64,000 nt of DNA from Methylocystis sp. IM3 (GCF_038070105.1 NZ_JBBPBZ010000002.1:2120001-2184000), one strand, 5' to 3'; shown: positions 39,446 to 47,144, counted from the first letter of the stretch. Numbers and translations are program-made. The notes: generated by a model from the letters alone, not told the origin.

Positions 39446-40053
39446 GAGACCCAAGACGATACCGGCACAAGACGCGCCGGCCGCGCCCCGAGCGCCGGCC
39501 GGAGCCCGAGACGCCAGAGACGCCAGAGCAGAGCGTATTGGCAACGTCGATGGACCCGCTTCCGCGCTGGCTCATGCCAACTCCGGCGCAGCGCCCACAA
39601 GGAAGCCCGCCCGTGCGCGAAGATCGATCGGAAGCCGCGCGTACAGCGGAGAGGGATCAAAACGCGCCAGCGAAAGCCGCAGGCTCGGCAAACGCATGCC
39701 GGGGAGGGGTGGATTGCAGACCCATAGGCTCTAGAGGGCGGCCACCGAACGAAGTGCCACGCGCACAACACCGCGCCCGCATATGTGATTTATCTTCGGA
39801 GGACCGACCCATGACCACGTCCACACCTGAGCCCAAACGCCGCCGGACGGGAAAAAAGCCGGTCGACCCTGTGGCTGTCCTCGAGACTATCGCCGGCGAC
39901 GCGACGGCTCCGGCGGCGGCGCGCGTGAGCGCCGCCCGCGCCTTGCTCCGCCACAACGCAGCGCTGGCGAAGGCGGCGGCTCGAAAGGAAGAACCTGTGG
40001 CATCGCCAGAGGCGAGTGACGAAAAAATTCTGGTCTGGCGAAAGAGGCAGTGA
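39442..40053 (+). CDS. Basic island protein with possible small-terminase-like C-terminus
   Basis: The full frame gives 203 residues from an ATGA overlap. The N-terminal part is Arg/Pro-rich and disordered. The C-terminal 80 residues, which could be made alone from ATG 39811 behind a strong GGAGGA ribosome site, contain VAVLETIAGDATAPAAARVSAARALLRH (hinged at the PAAAR turn). That helical pattern resembles DNA-binding N-termini of some small terminases. The resemblance is weak and stated as inference. The 39690-39810 part has poor coding character. Confidence 0.5.
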   Translation: MRDPRRYRHKTRRPRPERRPEPETPETPEQSVLATSMDPLPRWLMPTPAQRPQGSPPVREDRSEAARTAERDQNAPAKAAGSANACRGGVDCRPIGSRGRPPNEVPRAQHRARICDLSSEDRPMTTSTPEPKRRRTGKKPVDPVAVLETIAGDATAPAAARVSAARALLRHNAALAKAAARKEEPVASPEASDEKILVWRKRQ

Positions 40054-40056
40054 CCC

Positions 40057-40452
40057 ATGCGCATTGAGAGCATCGCGACCTATCGCGGCTGTGAAATTCA
40101 CGCCTACCAAGACGAGCAGCGAATTCGTTCCGTCGTCATGGTTGAAATCGACAAAGTTTTCGAGATGGAAGATCCGGCAGCGCTTTTCCAGTTCGCCGGG
40201 AGCGCAGCGCACGCGCCAGAAGCCCGGCTGCTCGCCAGCCGCCGGCTCTTGGAATGGGCGGACGATGCCGAGCAGGGCCGCCGACGGATGCCGTTCTCAA
40301 GGGTTGAGATAGAGGCGCAAGCCGCCGGATTGGACGATTTTGGGTGGCACGATCCGGGCGCCTACTGCTCCCTTTGCGATCAAACCCCAGAGCGGGCGGC
40401 GCGGAGGCCGGAGCCGTTCCGATCCGAACTGGCGGCGCTGGCGGACAGATAA
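40057..40452 (+). CDS. Island protein with Cys pair, unknown
   Basis: A protein of 131 residues starting three bases after the previous stop. An N-terminal beta-rich part (IATYRGCEIHAYQDEQRIRS) is followed by helices, then DPGAYCSLCDQ near residue 110, a CxxC that could bind zinc or form a disulfide. No family recognised. A GC-rich hairpin follows the stop at 40458-40478. Confidence 0.6.
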   Translation: MRIESIATYRGCEIHAYQDEQRIRSVVMVEIDKVFEMEDPAALFQFAGSAAHAPEARLLASRRLLEWADDAEQGRRRMPFSRVEIEAQAAGLDDFGWHDPGAYCSLCDQTPERAARRPEPFRSELAALADR

Positions 40453-40457
40453 CACAA

Positions 40458-40478
40458 AGCCCCGCCACATAGGCGGGG
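40458..40478 (+). terminator. Hairpin after the early island genes
   Basis: GCCCCGCC and GGCGGGGC pair around CACATA, six bases after the stop. No T-run follows, so it may be a weak terminator that separates the early genes from the capsid transcript. Confidence 0.5.
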
Positions 40479-40502
40479 CGCGTTGCGGAGCCCCGTCTCA
40501 AA

Positions 40503-40554
40503 CCGATTGACATTTTAATCGGCTGGATTAACTTCCGATTTGAAATCAAATCGG
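40503..40554 (+). promoter_or_regulatory. Promoter with two dyads ahead of the capsid operon
   Basis: A -35 TTGACA (40507-40512) is spaced 16 bases from TAACTT (40529-40534). Dyad 1, CCGATT-N8-AATCGG (40503-40522), covers the -35 box. Dyad 2, CCGATTTG-N4-CAAATCGG (40535-40554), sits just after the -10. The centres are 32 bases apart, three helical turns, so two repressor dimers could bind one face of the DNA. The next gene starts nine bases later. Confidence 0.65.
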
Positions 40555-40562
40555 GGCTGCCC

Positions 40563-40967
40563 ATGTTTCCGGTAAAAACTTCAATCGCGCTGCGGGTCGC
40601 GGGGCTTGATCGCATCAAGTTCAATTTGATTGTCCACAGCGGTTTCTACGAGTGCGCGCCGGAAACCACGGAAGGCTCGGCGCGCTTGTTCGAGGAAAAC
40701 GACGTCGTCGCGCTGGTGGTCTTTGGCGATCTGCTCGGCGTTGGAATTCTTCCGCGCTTCGCCGGCCCCATGGCGTGCGAGTTGCGCGAACTGCTCGAAG
40801 CCGCGCCGGGCTTCGGCGGCAAATACGCCTTCCCCCTCGAGAACGACGGCAAGGGCGCAATCGTCTCTGAGGGCGACGATCCGACTGCGCCGCCGCGCAT
40901 CAGCATCACAATCGACGTTAAGGCGGTTCGCGAGCATGTCGCTCGCGAAATCGCTGAGCACTTCTGA
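40563..40967 (+). CDS. Protein upstream of the capsid gene, unknown
   Basis: A protein of 134 residues, beta-rich at the start (SIALRVAGLDRIKFNLIVHSG), with a charged C-terminal helix (DVKAVREHVAREIAEHF). It directly follows the two-dyad promoter and precedes the capsid gene by 16 bases, so it is made together with the capsid protein. A head decoration, scaffold or size-determining role is possible by position only; the sequence does not match a known family I can name. Confidence 0.6.
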   Translation: MFPVKTSIALRVAGLDRIKFNLIVHSGFYECAPETTEGSARLFEENDVVALVVFGDLLGVGILPRFAGPMACELRELLEAAPGFGGKYAFPLENDGKGAIVSEGDDPTAPPRISITIDVKAVREHVAREIAEHF

Positions 40968-40983
40968 GCAAGGAAACGTTCAA

Positions 40984-42258
40984 ATGATCGCCATGAATGC
41001 AAACGCAAAGCAGATGCGCCGCCGTCGCGGCGAAATCTTAGACGAGGCCCGCGCCCTTACCGAAAAGGGAGCTATGAGCGCGAGTGACCAAAAAGAGTTC
41101 GATCGCCTCATGGCTGAGGCGGACGAGTTGGGCGCCCGCATCGGAAACGTTGCTCGCGTGGACGAGCTCGACGGCGAGCTTTCGCAGAAGGCTAACTTGC
41201 GCACTCGCGGCGGGGCCGAAGGCAGTTCCGACCCGGACACAATTTGGCGCGATACGAAGACGGGCGACGAAATCCGCGCGCTAAAGAAGGGCGAAAGCCT
41301 TGCCGCTAGGTATCAGGGCGCGGCGCATCCGAATGTGACCCTTGGAGATTGTGTGCGGGCCATGTTGGCGCCCGGCACCGCCACGCCGGACGTGCGCGCC
41401 GCGCTGTCCGAGGGGATCGACACGGCCGGCGGCTTCACGGTTCCTGAGACGCTTAGCTCACAGATTATCGACAAGTTGCGCGCGGAGGCGGTTTGCACCC
41501 GCGCGGGCGCGATCACGGTTCCGATGGACGCCCCAACTGTCTATCTAGCGAAGCTCGATGGCGACCCGACCGCTTCTTGGCGCGGGGAGAACGCGACGAT
41601 TTCCGAAAGCTCCCCAGCCTTCGCGCGCGTCACGCTCTCGGCCCGCTCGCTCGCGACGGTGATAAAATTGTCTCGCGAGCTTGCTGAGGATAGCGCCAAT
41701 CTCGACGCGACCCTTCGCAATGCGCTGGCGAAGGCTTTTGCGCTCGAATTGGATCGCGCGGCGCTTTTTGGCAATGGCGTCGCCGAACCTCTTGGCGTGG
41801 TGAATTGGACGGGCATCAACACTGTCTCGCTCGGGACGGACGGCGCGGCCCTTTCCGGCTTCGACAATTTCCTCGATGGCATCTATGAGATGCACGTCGA
41901 TAACGCCGGCGATCCGACTGCCGCCATCATGGCGCCGCGAACGGAAAAAACGATCAATAAAATGAAGGACGGCGACGGCGAGACGCTGGTCCGCCCGCCC
42001 GCGATCGCCAACCTTCCGTTTCTCGTCACGACGAGCGTCCCCGTCAACCAGACGCAAGGGATCAGCACGGACTGCTCGTCCATCATCATGGGCGACTTTT
42101 CGCAATTGCTTATCGGCATGCGCACGCAGCTTCAAATTCAGGTCCTGCGCGAGAGATTTGCGGATAACTTGCAGCTTGGGTTGCTCGCCTACCTTCGTGC
42201 CGACGTTGTGCTGACGCATCCTGAGAGCTTCACCAAGATTGTGGGCATCAAGCCCTAA
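40984..42258 (+). CDS. HK97-type phage major capsid protein
   Basis: A protein of 424 residues. Residues 1 to about 75 form the charged coiled-coil delta domain that acts as internal scaffold (RRRRGEILDEARALTEKG). The HK97 fold follows: GGFTVPETLSSQIIDKLR, the E-loop region SWRGENATISES, the ATVIKLSRELAEDS spine helix, DRAALFGNGVAEPLGV, and the P-domain end VLTHPESFTKIVGIKP. AAGGAAA precedes the ATG by eight bases. The delta domain is normally cut off by a prohead protease, but no protease gene is present in the island. No portal gene adjoins either. Confidence 0.93.
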   Translation: MIAMNANAKQMRRRRGEILDEARALTEKGAMSASDQKEFDRLMAEADELGARIGNVARVDELDGELSQKANLRTRGGAEGSSDPDTIWRDTKTGDEIRALKKGESLAARYQGAAHPNVTLGDCVRAMLAPGTATPDVRAALSEGIDTAGGFTVPETLSSQIIDKLRAEAVCTRAGAITVPMDAPTVYLAKLDGDPTASWRGENATISESSPAFARVTLSARSLATVIKLSRELAEDSANLDATLRNALAKAFALELDRAALFGNGVAEPLGVVNWTGINTVSLGTDGAALSGFDNFLDGIYEMHVDNAGDPTAAIMAPRTEKTINKMKDGDGETLVRPPAIANLPFLVTTSVPVNQTQGISTDCSSIIMGDFSQLLIGMRTQLQIQVLRERFADNLQLGLLAYLRADVVLTHPESFTKIVGIKP

Positions 42259-42268
42259 TGCGATCGAT

Positions 42269-42289
42269 CGGCGCGCTTCATGCGCGCCG
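42269..42289 (+). terminator. Hairpin after the capsid gene
   Basis: CGGCGCGC-ttcat-GCGCGCCG, perfect eight-base arms, starting 11 bases after the capsid stop. No T-run. It may end or stabilise the capsid message. From here to 42566 I see open frames on both strands but no supported gene. Confidence 0.45.
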
Positions 42290-42566
42290 CTCTATGGCCG
42301 CGCTGCCGGGGATTGTCTTCACCCCTTTGCGCCGACCCAGCCGCCGGTGGTCGAGAAAACAGCGGAAATCGTGCGGGCCTCACCCGGGCGCGCGTGATCG
42401 GCGGGGCGCCTCAGACTTCACGTCCCGCCGCCCTATTATTCTCCGGCTTTCAGATCCGTTTGGCGCTCACAGAAGCGCCGGGAGCGAGAGAGAAAAAGCC
42501 CATCTGCGATGAGCGCCAAAAAGACATGCGCGAGCATTGGAACCGGCAGGGCGGGCGGACTGGTTC

Positions 42567-42701
42567 CTAACGCCTGATTGCGCCGGCTCCGCCCACGAAT
42601 AAGCCGTGAACTTCCACCACCCGCTCATTAGGCTCAGGTGCGGACGTTGACGCACAGCTTGCGAGGGCCGCGAGTAACAGGAGGCAGATTAGCGGCCTCA
42701 C
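42567..42701 (-). CDS. Small lipoprotein of the island's leftward operon
   Basis: A protein of 44 residues. The GTG start overlaps the stop of the preceding small frame as GTGA. A basic start and hydrophobic stretch (RPLICLLLLAALASC) end in a LASC lipobox, so Cys16 is lipidated after cleavage. The mature peptide is only 29 residues (CASTSAPEPNERVVEVHGLF and a glycine-rich end). It is expressed with the repressor, as superinfection-exclusion lipoproteins often are; that role is an inference. It could also be an Rz1-like remnant, but no holin or endolysin is near. Confidence 0.65.
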   Translation of the reverse strand: MRPLICLLLLAALASCASTSAPEPNERVVEVHGLFVGGAGAIRR

Positions 42702-42790
42702 GGCCTCGCCTTCCTTAGCCTGACGCCCGGCCCGCCGCCGTTCTCGCCGATAAACTCGACGCCGGCGGCTTCGATTTCCACGAGGCGCAT
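42698..42790 (-). pseudogene. XRE C-terminal fragment, possibly still translated
   Basis: A frame of 30 residues: EIEAAGVEFIGENGGGPGVR closely matches the C-terminus of the XRE protein at 43190 ([20 protein letters not shown]). The DNA-binding part is missing. The ATG overlaps the upstream stop as TGATG and its own stop overlaps the lipoprotein start as GTGA, so ribosomes may pass through it. It is either a duplication remnant or a small regulator-derived peptide. Confidence 0.65.
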
Positions 42791-43164
42791 CAAAATAGTT
42801 TCGTCGCAGATTGGCAGTGGCCGCTGAATTTCATCAACGCATCTAATTCTATTAAATGGATCGAGACGGCACCAGTCGTTCGATTAAGCGTTGCGGAGCC
42901 CGCTTTGTCCTTCATGGAAACGATCGCGTTTCGCGACGTATCGCCGACGATGGGCCATGGCTCGCGGTCATCTATTCTGAAGATTTTCTGGGCAAGATTG
43001 ACCAATAAGGAAACGGATATTTGTTCGTCTTTCGGATTGATTTGCTTACCCTCTTGGATCATTTCAACGGTGCCACGACAAGCGAGGGTCGTGGGGTCTG
43101 CTCGCGCTTCTGCATTAGGCAAAATCGTTAGCGCCAGCAAAAGAGCGTGCCAAATTAATTTCAC
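42790..43164 (-). CDS. Secreted protein made from the repressor operon
   Basis: A protein of 124 residues from GTG 43164: signal peptide KLIWHALLLALTILPNAEARA, then a beta-rich mature domain with two cysteines (LACRGTVEM and SGHCQSATK, one near each end). An ATG at 43200, overlapping the XRE stop by 11 bases, would add 12 residues and favour coupling. No family recognised. Its place between the repressor and a lipoprotein suggests an envelope change made in the integrated state. Confidence 0.65.
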   Translation of the reverse strand: MKLIWHALLLALTILPNAEARADPTTLACRGTVEMIQEGKQINPKDEQISVSLLVNLAQKIFRIDDREPWPIVGDTSRNAIVSMKDKAGSATLNRTTGAVSIHLIELDALMKFSGHCQSATKLF

Positions 43165-43189
43165 GGTATTGCCGTGCGCAGGGGTTTGC

Positions 43190-43444
43190 TCACGAACCAT
43201 GTTTCGCAGTCCCTTTCTTCCTTAATCGCACGCCCGGCCCCTCGCCGTTCTCATCGACGAAGATCACGCCGGCGGCTTCGAGCGCGGCGCGGATGGCGGC
43301 GAGGTTGTGATGGACGGGGACAGAGCGCCCGCCCTCAAATCCCTTGACCGTGCTGAGCCCGACCTTCGCGCTCTCAGCTAGTTGGGATTGCGGCCAATCG
43401 AGAAGGCCGCGAGCGGCGCGGCATTGGGCGGGCGTGAGGCTCAT
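43190..43444 (-). CDS. XRE-family repressor
   Basis: A protein of 84 residues. The helix-turn-helix is [36 protein letters not shown] (helix 2 SQLAESA, helix 3 LSTVKGFE). The [12 protein letters not shown] tail is common in phage-borne XRE proteins of Alphaproteobacteria. Its predicted promoter (TTGGTC, 17 bases, TTGTAT, read leftward) overlaps a dyad at 43474-43491, which suggests self-regulation. The frame continues upstream to 43672 without support. Confidence 0.85.
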   Translation of the reverse strand: MSLTPAQCRAARGLLDWPQSQLAESAKVGLSTVKGFEGGRSVPVHHNLAAIRAALEAAGVIFVDENGEGPGVRLRKKGTAKHGS

Positions 43445-43473
43445 TGCAGACCTTTTGGACGGATACAAACTTT

Positions 43474-43491
43474 TTGGTTGACGTTGACCAA
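43474..43491. promoter_or_regulatory. Operator dyad in the divergent repressor promoter
   Basis: TTGGTTGACGTTGACCAA, outer arms TTGGT/ACCAA, with an inner GTTGAC direct repeat. It covers the predicted -35 of the repressor gene and lies 97 bases before the rightward gene at 43588. Candidate binding site for the XRE protein. Confidence 0.55.
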
Positions 43492-43587
43492 GGAAGCCAT
43501 TTAGGCTCACCACATCTAATTTAGTTGCCATACCACAATTCGGACGCCGGGAATAGCAAATCCCGGCGCACGCCGGAGGCTTGCCCG

Positions 43588-43719
43588 ATGGACTGGAAAA
43601 CCGTTTCGACCCTTTGCTTTCTCGCGCCTTTTGCGGGGCTTTGGACCGCGTTTGCGGTCTATGAGGCCGCAATCGCCCTTGCCGCTGTCCGCGCCGGAGG
43701 CCGCCGCCATGGCCGCTGA
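43588..43719 (+). CDS. Small membrane protein
   Basis: A protein of 43 residues with one hydrophobic segment ([20 protein letters not shown]) and a basic end. GGAGG lies eight bases before the ATG. It overlaps the next gene by 11 bases. First gene of the rightward set that faces the repressor. Function unknown. Confidence 0.5.
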   Translation: MDWKTVSTLCFLAPFAGLWTAFAVYEAAIALAAVRAGGRRHGR

Positions 43720-43936
43720 GCCCTTAGACCAAATCGACACGATAGATCGGCTTTTTGAGCTGACCGCGCTCGCCCGGGTCCTTTCCATGGCCATTGACGG
43801 CGCGACCTCAATAGGCCGCGAGGAAAAGCAAGGGCTCACCCACGCAGCCCACATGCTCGAGGCGGGACTTGCGAGGCTGCATGACCGGCTGGAAGCACAG
43901 GGCGACGCCGAGCTGGCGAAGAGGGCGACGCCATGA
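43709..43936 (+). CDS. Small helical island protein
   Basis: A protein of 75 residues, all helical and acidic ([37 protein letters not shown]). No motif recognised. GGAGG precedes the ATG; it overlaps genes on both sides, which supports translation. Could be a small regulator or antirepressor by position, without direct evidence. Confidence 0.55.
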   Translation: MAAEPLDQIDTIDRLFELTALARVLSMAIDGATSIGREEKQGLTHAAHMLEAGLARLHDRLEAQGDAELAKRATP

Positions 43937-44016
43937 ACGCGCTCGCTTTCTGGCGCCTCGCCGCGGCGCTGGGCGCGCTCGCGGACCAGTTGGGGCCGGA
44001 TCCTAAGCCCGACTAG
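43933..44016 (+). CDS. Very short coupled ORF
   Basis: 27 residues ([20 protein letters not shown] and a proline-rich end), starting in an ATGA overlap. Too short to assign. Its only support is the coupling and the hydrophobic helix. Confidence 0.35.
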   Translation: MNALAFWRLAAALGALADQLGPDPKPD

Positions 44017-44355
44017 CCGGAGCCGCTGCCGGCTTGACCGGCTGACAAGCAAATTCTCCCCACACTTGGGAGAATTCCCCGCTGGACGGTAGACGGCAGC
44101 GGCGGGGAAGCATCGGCCCAACTGCGGGGCGTCTCCCATGGGCCGGAGGAGACCGAAAGGCGGAACCTCGGAGACCGGCGCGACGGCACGCGCCGCAAGT
44201 AGCCGCTGACCGATCGGGCGCCGTTCGCACCGATCGGGACCGACGCGACGCACGGCTCCGACCGAGCACATACGCGGGGGTCATAGGCCAGCCCCGCTCC
44301 GGCGGGGGCTGGCGACCTATGACCTCTCTCGGCACTCACCAACCGAGCACCAACC
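44017..44355. other. Structured non-coding stretch of the island
   Basis: No gene is seen in these 339 bases, but four structures are. A dyad AATTCTCCC-N7-GGGAGAATT lies at 44052-44076. A direct repeat ACCGATCGGG lies at 44209-44218 and 44229-44238. At 44279-44324 a long hairpin has outer arms GGTCATAGG/CCTATGACC and inner arms CCAGCCCC/GGGGCTGG. GACCG-type words are also clustered. This is what an origin, a packaging signal or a structured RNA could look like. Confidence 0.55.
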
Positions 44356-44697
44356 ATGCAGCTAGACCTCCCAAAACCCCAATTTTCAGAAAAACACGCG
44401 TGCGCGACGCGTGCGCATCATGCGCGCACACGCGGAGACGCCTTGGCCGAGCTTCTCGCTATGATTGAGGCCATGGCTGGGGAGAAGCGGTCCGTTAGGG
44501 CGATAGTGGAGGCGGCACGCGCCTTTTCCGCGTCACAGGAGGCTCAGGACGCGCGGCAAGCGCCCTCCGTATGGATCGAGGCAGGAACGGCGGAATGGGC
44601 CGCATGGGCCACCTACTGGCGCGCCCACGGGCGCCGTGGGCCGCCTATCGATCGAAGGAACGGCTGGCGGTTTCCGAGCCGCTTGCCGCCAGCGTGA
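44356..44697 (+). CDS. Island protein, unknown
   Basis: A protein of 113 residues. A central acidic helix (DALAELLAMIEAMAGEKRSVRAIVEAARAF, kinked at G-E-K) is followed by a tryptophan-rich segment (EWAAWATYWRAHGRRGPP). No family recognised. It directly follows the structured non-coding region. It could bind that DNA, but no clear DNA-binding motif is visible. Confidence 0.5.
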   Translation: MQLDLPKPQFSEKHACATRAHHARTRGDALAELLAMIEAMAGEKRSVRAIVEAARAFSASQEAQDARQAPSVWIEAGTAEWAAWATYWRAHGRRGPPIDRRNGWRFPSRLPPA

Positions 44698-44737
44698 AAA
44701 GCGGTAGAAATCGCCGGTTTGAGCATGGGATGTGAAA

Positions 44738-44977
44738 ATGAGACCTTTTTCGCATAACGGGTTAAGCACCGGTCTCCTGATCGGATTTATTCAAGGCTCG
44801 GTCGCGCTGGCGCTAGTCGTCTGGTGGTTGCTGAACGGCTTAGCAAAAGCAATCATCCCGATTGCCGATCGGGCAATAGCGCGCATCGAGGACTTCGATG
44901 TCGACATTCCGCTCGCCAGTAGAGCGTGGGATTTGTTCGAGCGCTTCATGGACGCGATCACGACAAAGCGGGGTTAG
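44738..44977 (+). CDS. Single-span membrane protein
   Basis: A protein of 79 residues with one hydrophobic segment at about 13-33 (GLLIGFIQGSVALALVVWWL) and an amphipathic, acidic C-terminal helix. A holin-like role is conceivable from size and layout, but one span, no endolysin nearby and no family match make it only a thought. GTG at 44732 is an alternative start. Confidence 0.5.
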   Translation: MRPFSHNGLSTGLLIGFIQGSVALALVVWWLLNGLAKAIIPIADRAIARIEDFDVDIPLASRAWDLFERFMDAITTKRG

Positions 44978-45063
44978 GGGCCGTTGCGCCGAGCGGCTCC
45001 GGCCGGATCCGGCGGGGCCCGATGAATGGCGAACGCGCGCCAGCCAACTATTGAGGACAGACC

Positions 45064-45447
45064 ATGAAGCAGATCAAACGCAATCTTTCAGAAGACGAAG
45101 CCGGATGGCTTGCAGAGACGGTTCGGCAAACCATCGAGCATAGGGCCGTCATGAGACGCGCCTTGCGGGACAGATCCAGAAAGAGCCCGGGCGCTATGAC
45201 AATCCGCTATCTTGAGGACGTGCTGCGGTCATTGGAAGCTCATCCGCCCGTTTCGCTCATGCTCGACCTTCGGGAGACGGACGCCTTAACGGCTCTCGCC
45301 GGGAGGCTCGCCGGCAGCGCGACAAACATTCGGGCCTCTTCGAAGATTGACCGAGACGACGATAGCTATTCTGGCCGGCAAGCGCGCTTCTATGACGAGA
45401 CGGCGGCGGCGATCACAGCCGCGCTCGGCGCTCAGGTCGGGGGATAG
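45064..45447 (+). CDS. Helical island protein, unknown
   Basis: A protein of 127 residues with alternating charged helices (NLSEDEAGWLAETVRQTIEH; DVLRSLEAHPPVSLMLDL). No signal or membrane part. GAGGACAG precedes the ATG. It is the last gene before a strong terminator, so genes 43588-45447 may form one transcript. Confidence 0.55.
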   Translation: MKQIKRNLSEDEAGWLAETVRQTIEHRAVMRRALRDRSRKSPGAMTIRYLEDVLRSLEAHPPVSLMLDLRETDALTALAGRLAGSATNIRASSKIDRDDDSYSGRQARFYDETAAAITAALGAQVGG

Positions 45448-45530
45448 GTGGCGCATTTTGCTCAACTTGAGCCAAATCCAGATTTAGGCTATTTTTCCTA
45501 TAGCCCTCGCTCCTGCGGGGCCCCCCAAGG

Positions 45531-45568
45531 AACGCCCCGACGCCGGATGTACGCGCGGGGCGTTTTTC
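45531..45568 (+). terminator. Rho-independent terminator
   Basis: AACGCCCCG and CGGGGCGTT pair, followed directly by five T. It separates the small-gene transcript from the AlpA-integrase pair. The next 260 bases hold only a short GGCCG/CGGCC hairpin (45788-45808) ahead of the AlpA-like gene; no gene seen. Confidence 0.85.
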
Positions 45569-45828
45569 ATTTAGCTCCCCTTGCGCCCCGATGATAAGCG
45601 GCGTTATCTTGTCCGGGAGTGACAAGCCTTGGACCGGCCGACCTAGACGTTGGCGACGGGTTCGGCCAAACAGCCGCTTAATGAAGCGGGCCCTCGTCGT
45701 TAGCTGGCATAAAAACTTGCCGGGTGGACGATGCGACTAGGGCGCCATCGGAGCGATTAACTGCTCGTGCAACTGTCACAGAAAAAAGGCCGTTCCCAAG
45801 AGCGGCCGTTATCTGTGTGAGCGAGCAA

Positions 45829-46089
45829 ATGCCATCAAAAACAGACTTTCTCCCGCATAGGCTTATGCCCGCCGGTCTCGCGCTGCATACGTCCGCAGCT
45901 TATGTGAGCGTGTCTCCGAATAGCTTTCAAGACATGGTGAGGCGCGGCCTGATGCCTAAGCCGCGCAAGTATGGAAACCGCAACATTTGGTTGCGCGAGG
46001 AACTCGACGCCGCGCTCCGCGCGCTTCCGTTCGATGGCGAAGGCAAGGCGGCTCCGCAAACCCGGTCCCCCCCCGCCGACTGGGATTGA
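45829..46089 (+). CDS. AlpA-like winged-helix excisionase/regulator
   Basis: A protein of 86 residues. The MerR/AlpA-like start (HTSAAYVSVSPNSFQDMVRRG, then MPKPRKYGNRNIW) has the expected helix-turn-helix and wing with the aromatic NIWL end. Such proteins act as excisionases or activate integrase expression, and are hallmarks of phage satellites. It stops two bases before the integrase start. The frame runs up to 45724, but the start at 45829 fits the domain. Confidence 0.75.
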   Translation: MPSKTDFLPHRLMPAGLALHTSAAYVSVSPNSFQDMVRRGLMPKPRKYGNRNIWLREELDAALRALPFDGEGKAAPQTRSPPADWD

Positions 46090-46091
46090 AC

Positions 46092-47129
46092 ATGCCAAGA
46101 AAGCGGTTTCCCTACGTCCAAGAGTGGACAGATAAGAAGACCGGGCGGCGCTATTACTTTTTCCGTCGCCCCGGCTTCCCTCGCGTTCCCCTGCCCGCCC
46201 CTTATGGCGGGGACGACTTCAAGCACGCATATGACCTTGCGATGGCCGGCGCGCCCAAGGCGGTTGGCGCCACGCGCTCGCCGCCAGGAAGCATGTCGGC
46301 GCTCATCGCGTCCTTCTACGCGTCCGCCAAGTTTCAAGCCCTTCGCCCGATAACGGCTGCGACCTATCGCAACATCCTCGAAAGGTTCCGAGCGGAGCAC
46401 GGCCACAAGACAGTCGCGGGGATGCAGCCGAAGCATGTCAACGCCCTCGTGGACGGCGTGAAGAGGCCGCACGCGCGCAAGCGCCTGCTCAACCTTCTTT
46501 CGCTTCTCATGAAGCACGCGATCAGAACCGGCCTTCGTGAAGACAACCCGGCGCGCGACATTGAGGTTGAACTTCCAAAGAGCGAAGGCTTCTTGTCTTG
46601 GACCGAGGAAGAGATTGCGCAGTTCCGCGCCCATTGGGAGCTCGGCACCCTTCCCCGTCTCGTCCTTGAAATAGCGCTGAACACAGGACAACGGCGCGGC
46701 GACCTCGTGCGCATGGGGCGCCAGAACATCCGCGACGGTAAAATACACATCACACAGGCGAAGACGGGAACCGCCGTCCACATCCCCATCAATGGCGACC
46801 TGATGGCCGCGCTCGCCTCCCCGCCGTGCCGGGACTTCGGCCCTTTCCTACAGACAGAGAAGGGCGCGTCGCGCAGCGCAGCGGGCCTCGGCAACGACTT
46901 TCACGACTGGGTGAGGGAAGCAGGCATTGAGCGTCCTTTGACGCTCCACGGCTTCCGCAAGGCCGCCGGGCGGCGCTTGGCGGAGGCCGAATGCACCGCG
47001 CCCCAGGTTATGGCCATCCTAGGCCACAAGAGCCTGAAAGAGGCACAGCGTTACATCGACGCCTTCAACCGGGAGAAGGCCGGAGAGGCGGCAATGGCGA
47101 AGATAGAAAAAACCTTCGGAAAGGGGTGA
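46092..47129 (+). CDS. int: Tyrosine-family integrase of the island
   Basis: A protein of 345 residues. An N-terminal arm-binding part is followed by a SAM-like core-binding domain (about 70-165) and the catalytic domain. Catalytic residues: Arg201 in NTGQRRGD, His286 and Arg289 in LHGFRKAAGR, His312 in LGHKS, Tyr321 in AQRYID. Phage-type integrase that recombines at the 3' end of the adjacent tRNA-Arg. It ends 87 bases before the tRNA end, as usual for tRNA-targeting elements. Confidence 0.95.
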   Translation: MPRKRFPYVQEWTDKKTGRRYYFFRRPGFPRVPLPAPYGGDDFKHAYDLAMAGAPKAVGATRSPPGSMSALIASFYASAKFQALRPITAATYRNILERFRAEHGHKTVAGMQPKHVNALVDGVKRPHARKRLLNLLSLLMKHAIRTGLREDNPARDIEVELPKSEGFLSWTEEEIAQFRAHWELGTLPRLVLEIALNTGQRRGDLVRMGRQNIRDGKIHITQAKTGTAVHIPINGDLMAALASPPCRDFGPFLQTEKGASRSAAGLGNDFHDWVREAGIERPLTLHGFRKAAGRRLAEAECTAPQVMAILGHKSLKEAQRYIDAFNREKAGEAAMAKIEKTFGKG

Positions 47130-47144
47130 AAAATGAACAAAAAT

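Noticed and set aside
39442..39810. Third-frame alternative coding over the start of the 203-residue island gene
   Set aside because: A frame ending QTHRL at 39735 is open and looks partly coding, but it has no start codon, whereas the annotated frame starts in an ATGA overlap.
42258..42570. Rightward ORFs of 84 and 96 residues after the capsid gene
   Set aside because: One overlaps the capsid stop as TAATG, but both are Arg/Pro-rich with no motif, run through a hairpin, and lack a ribosome site; third-frame traces compete equally.
44738..44977. Holin of the island
   Set aside because: Size and one hydrophobic span would allow it, but no endolysin or spanin pair is near and the charge pattern is not distinctive.
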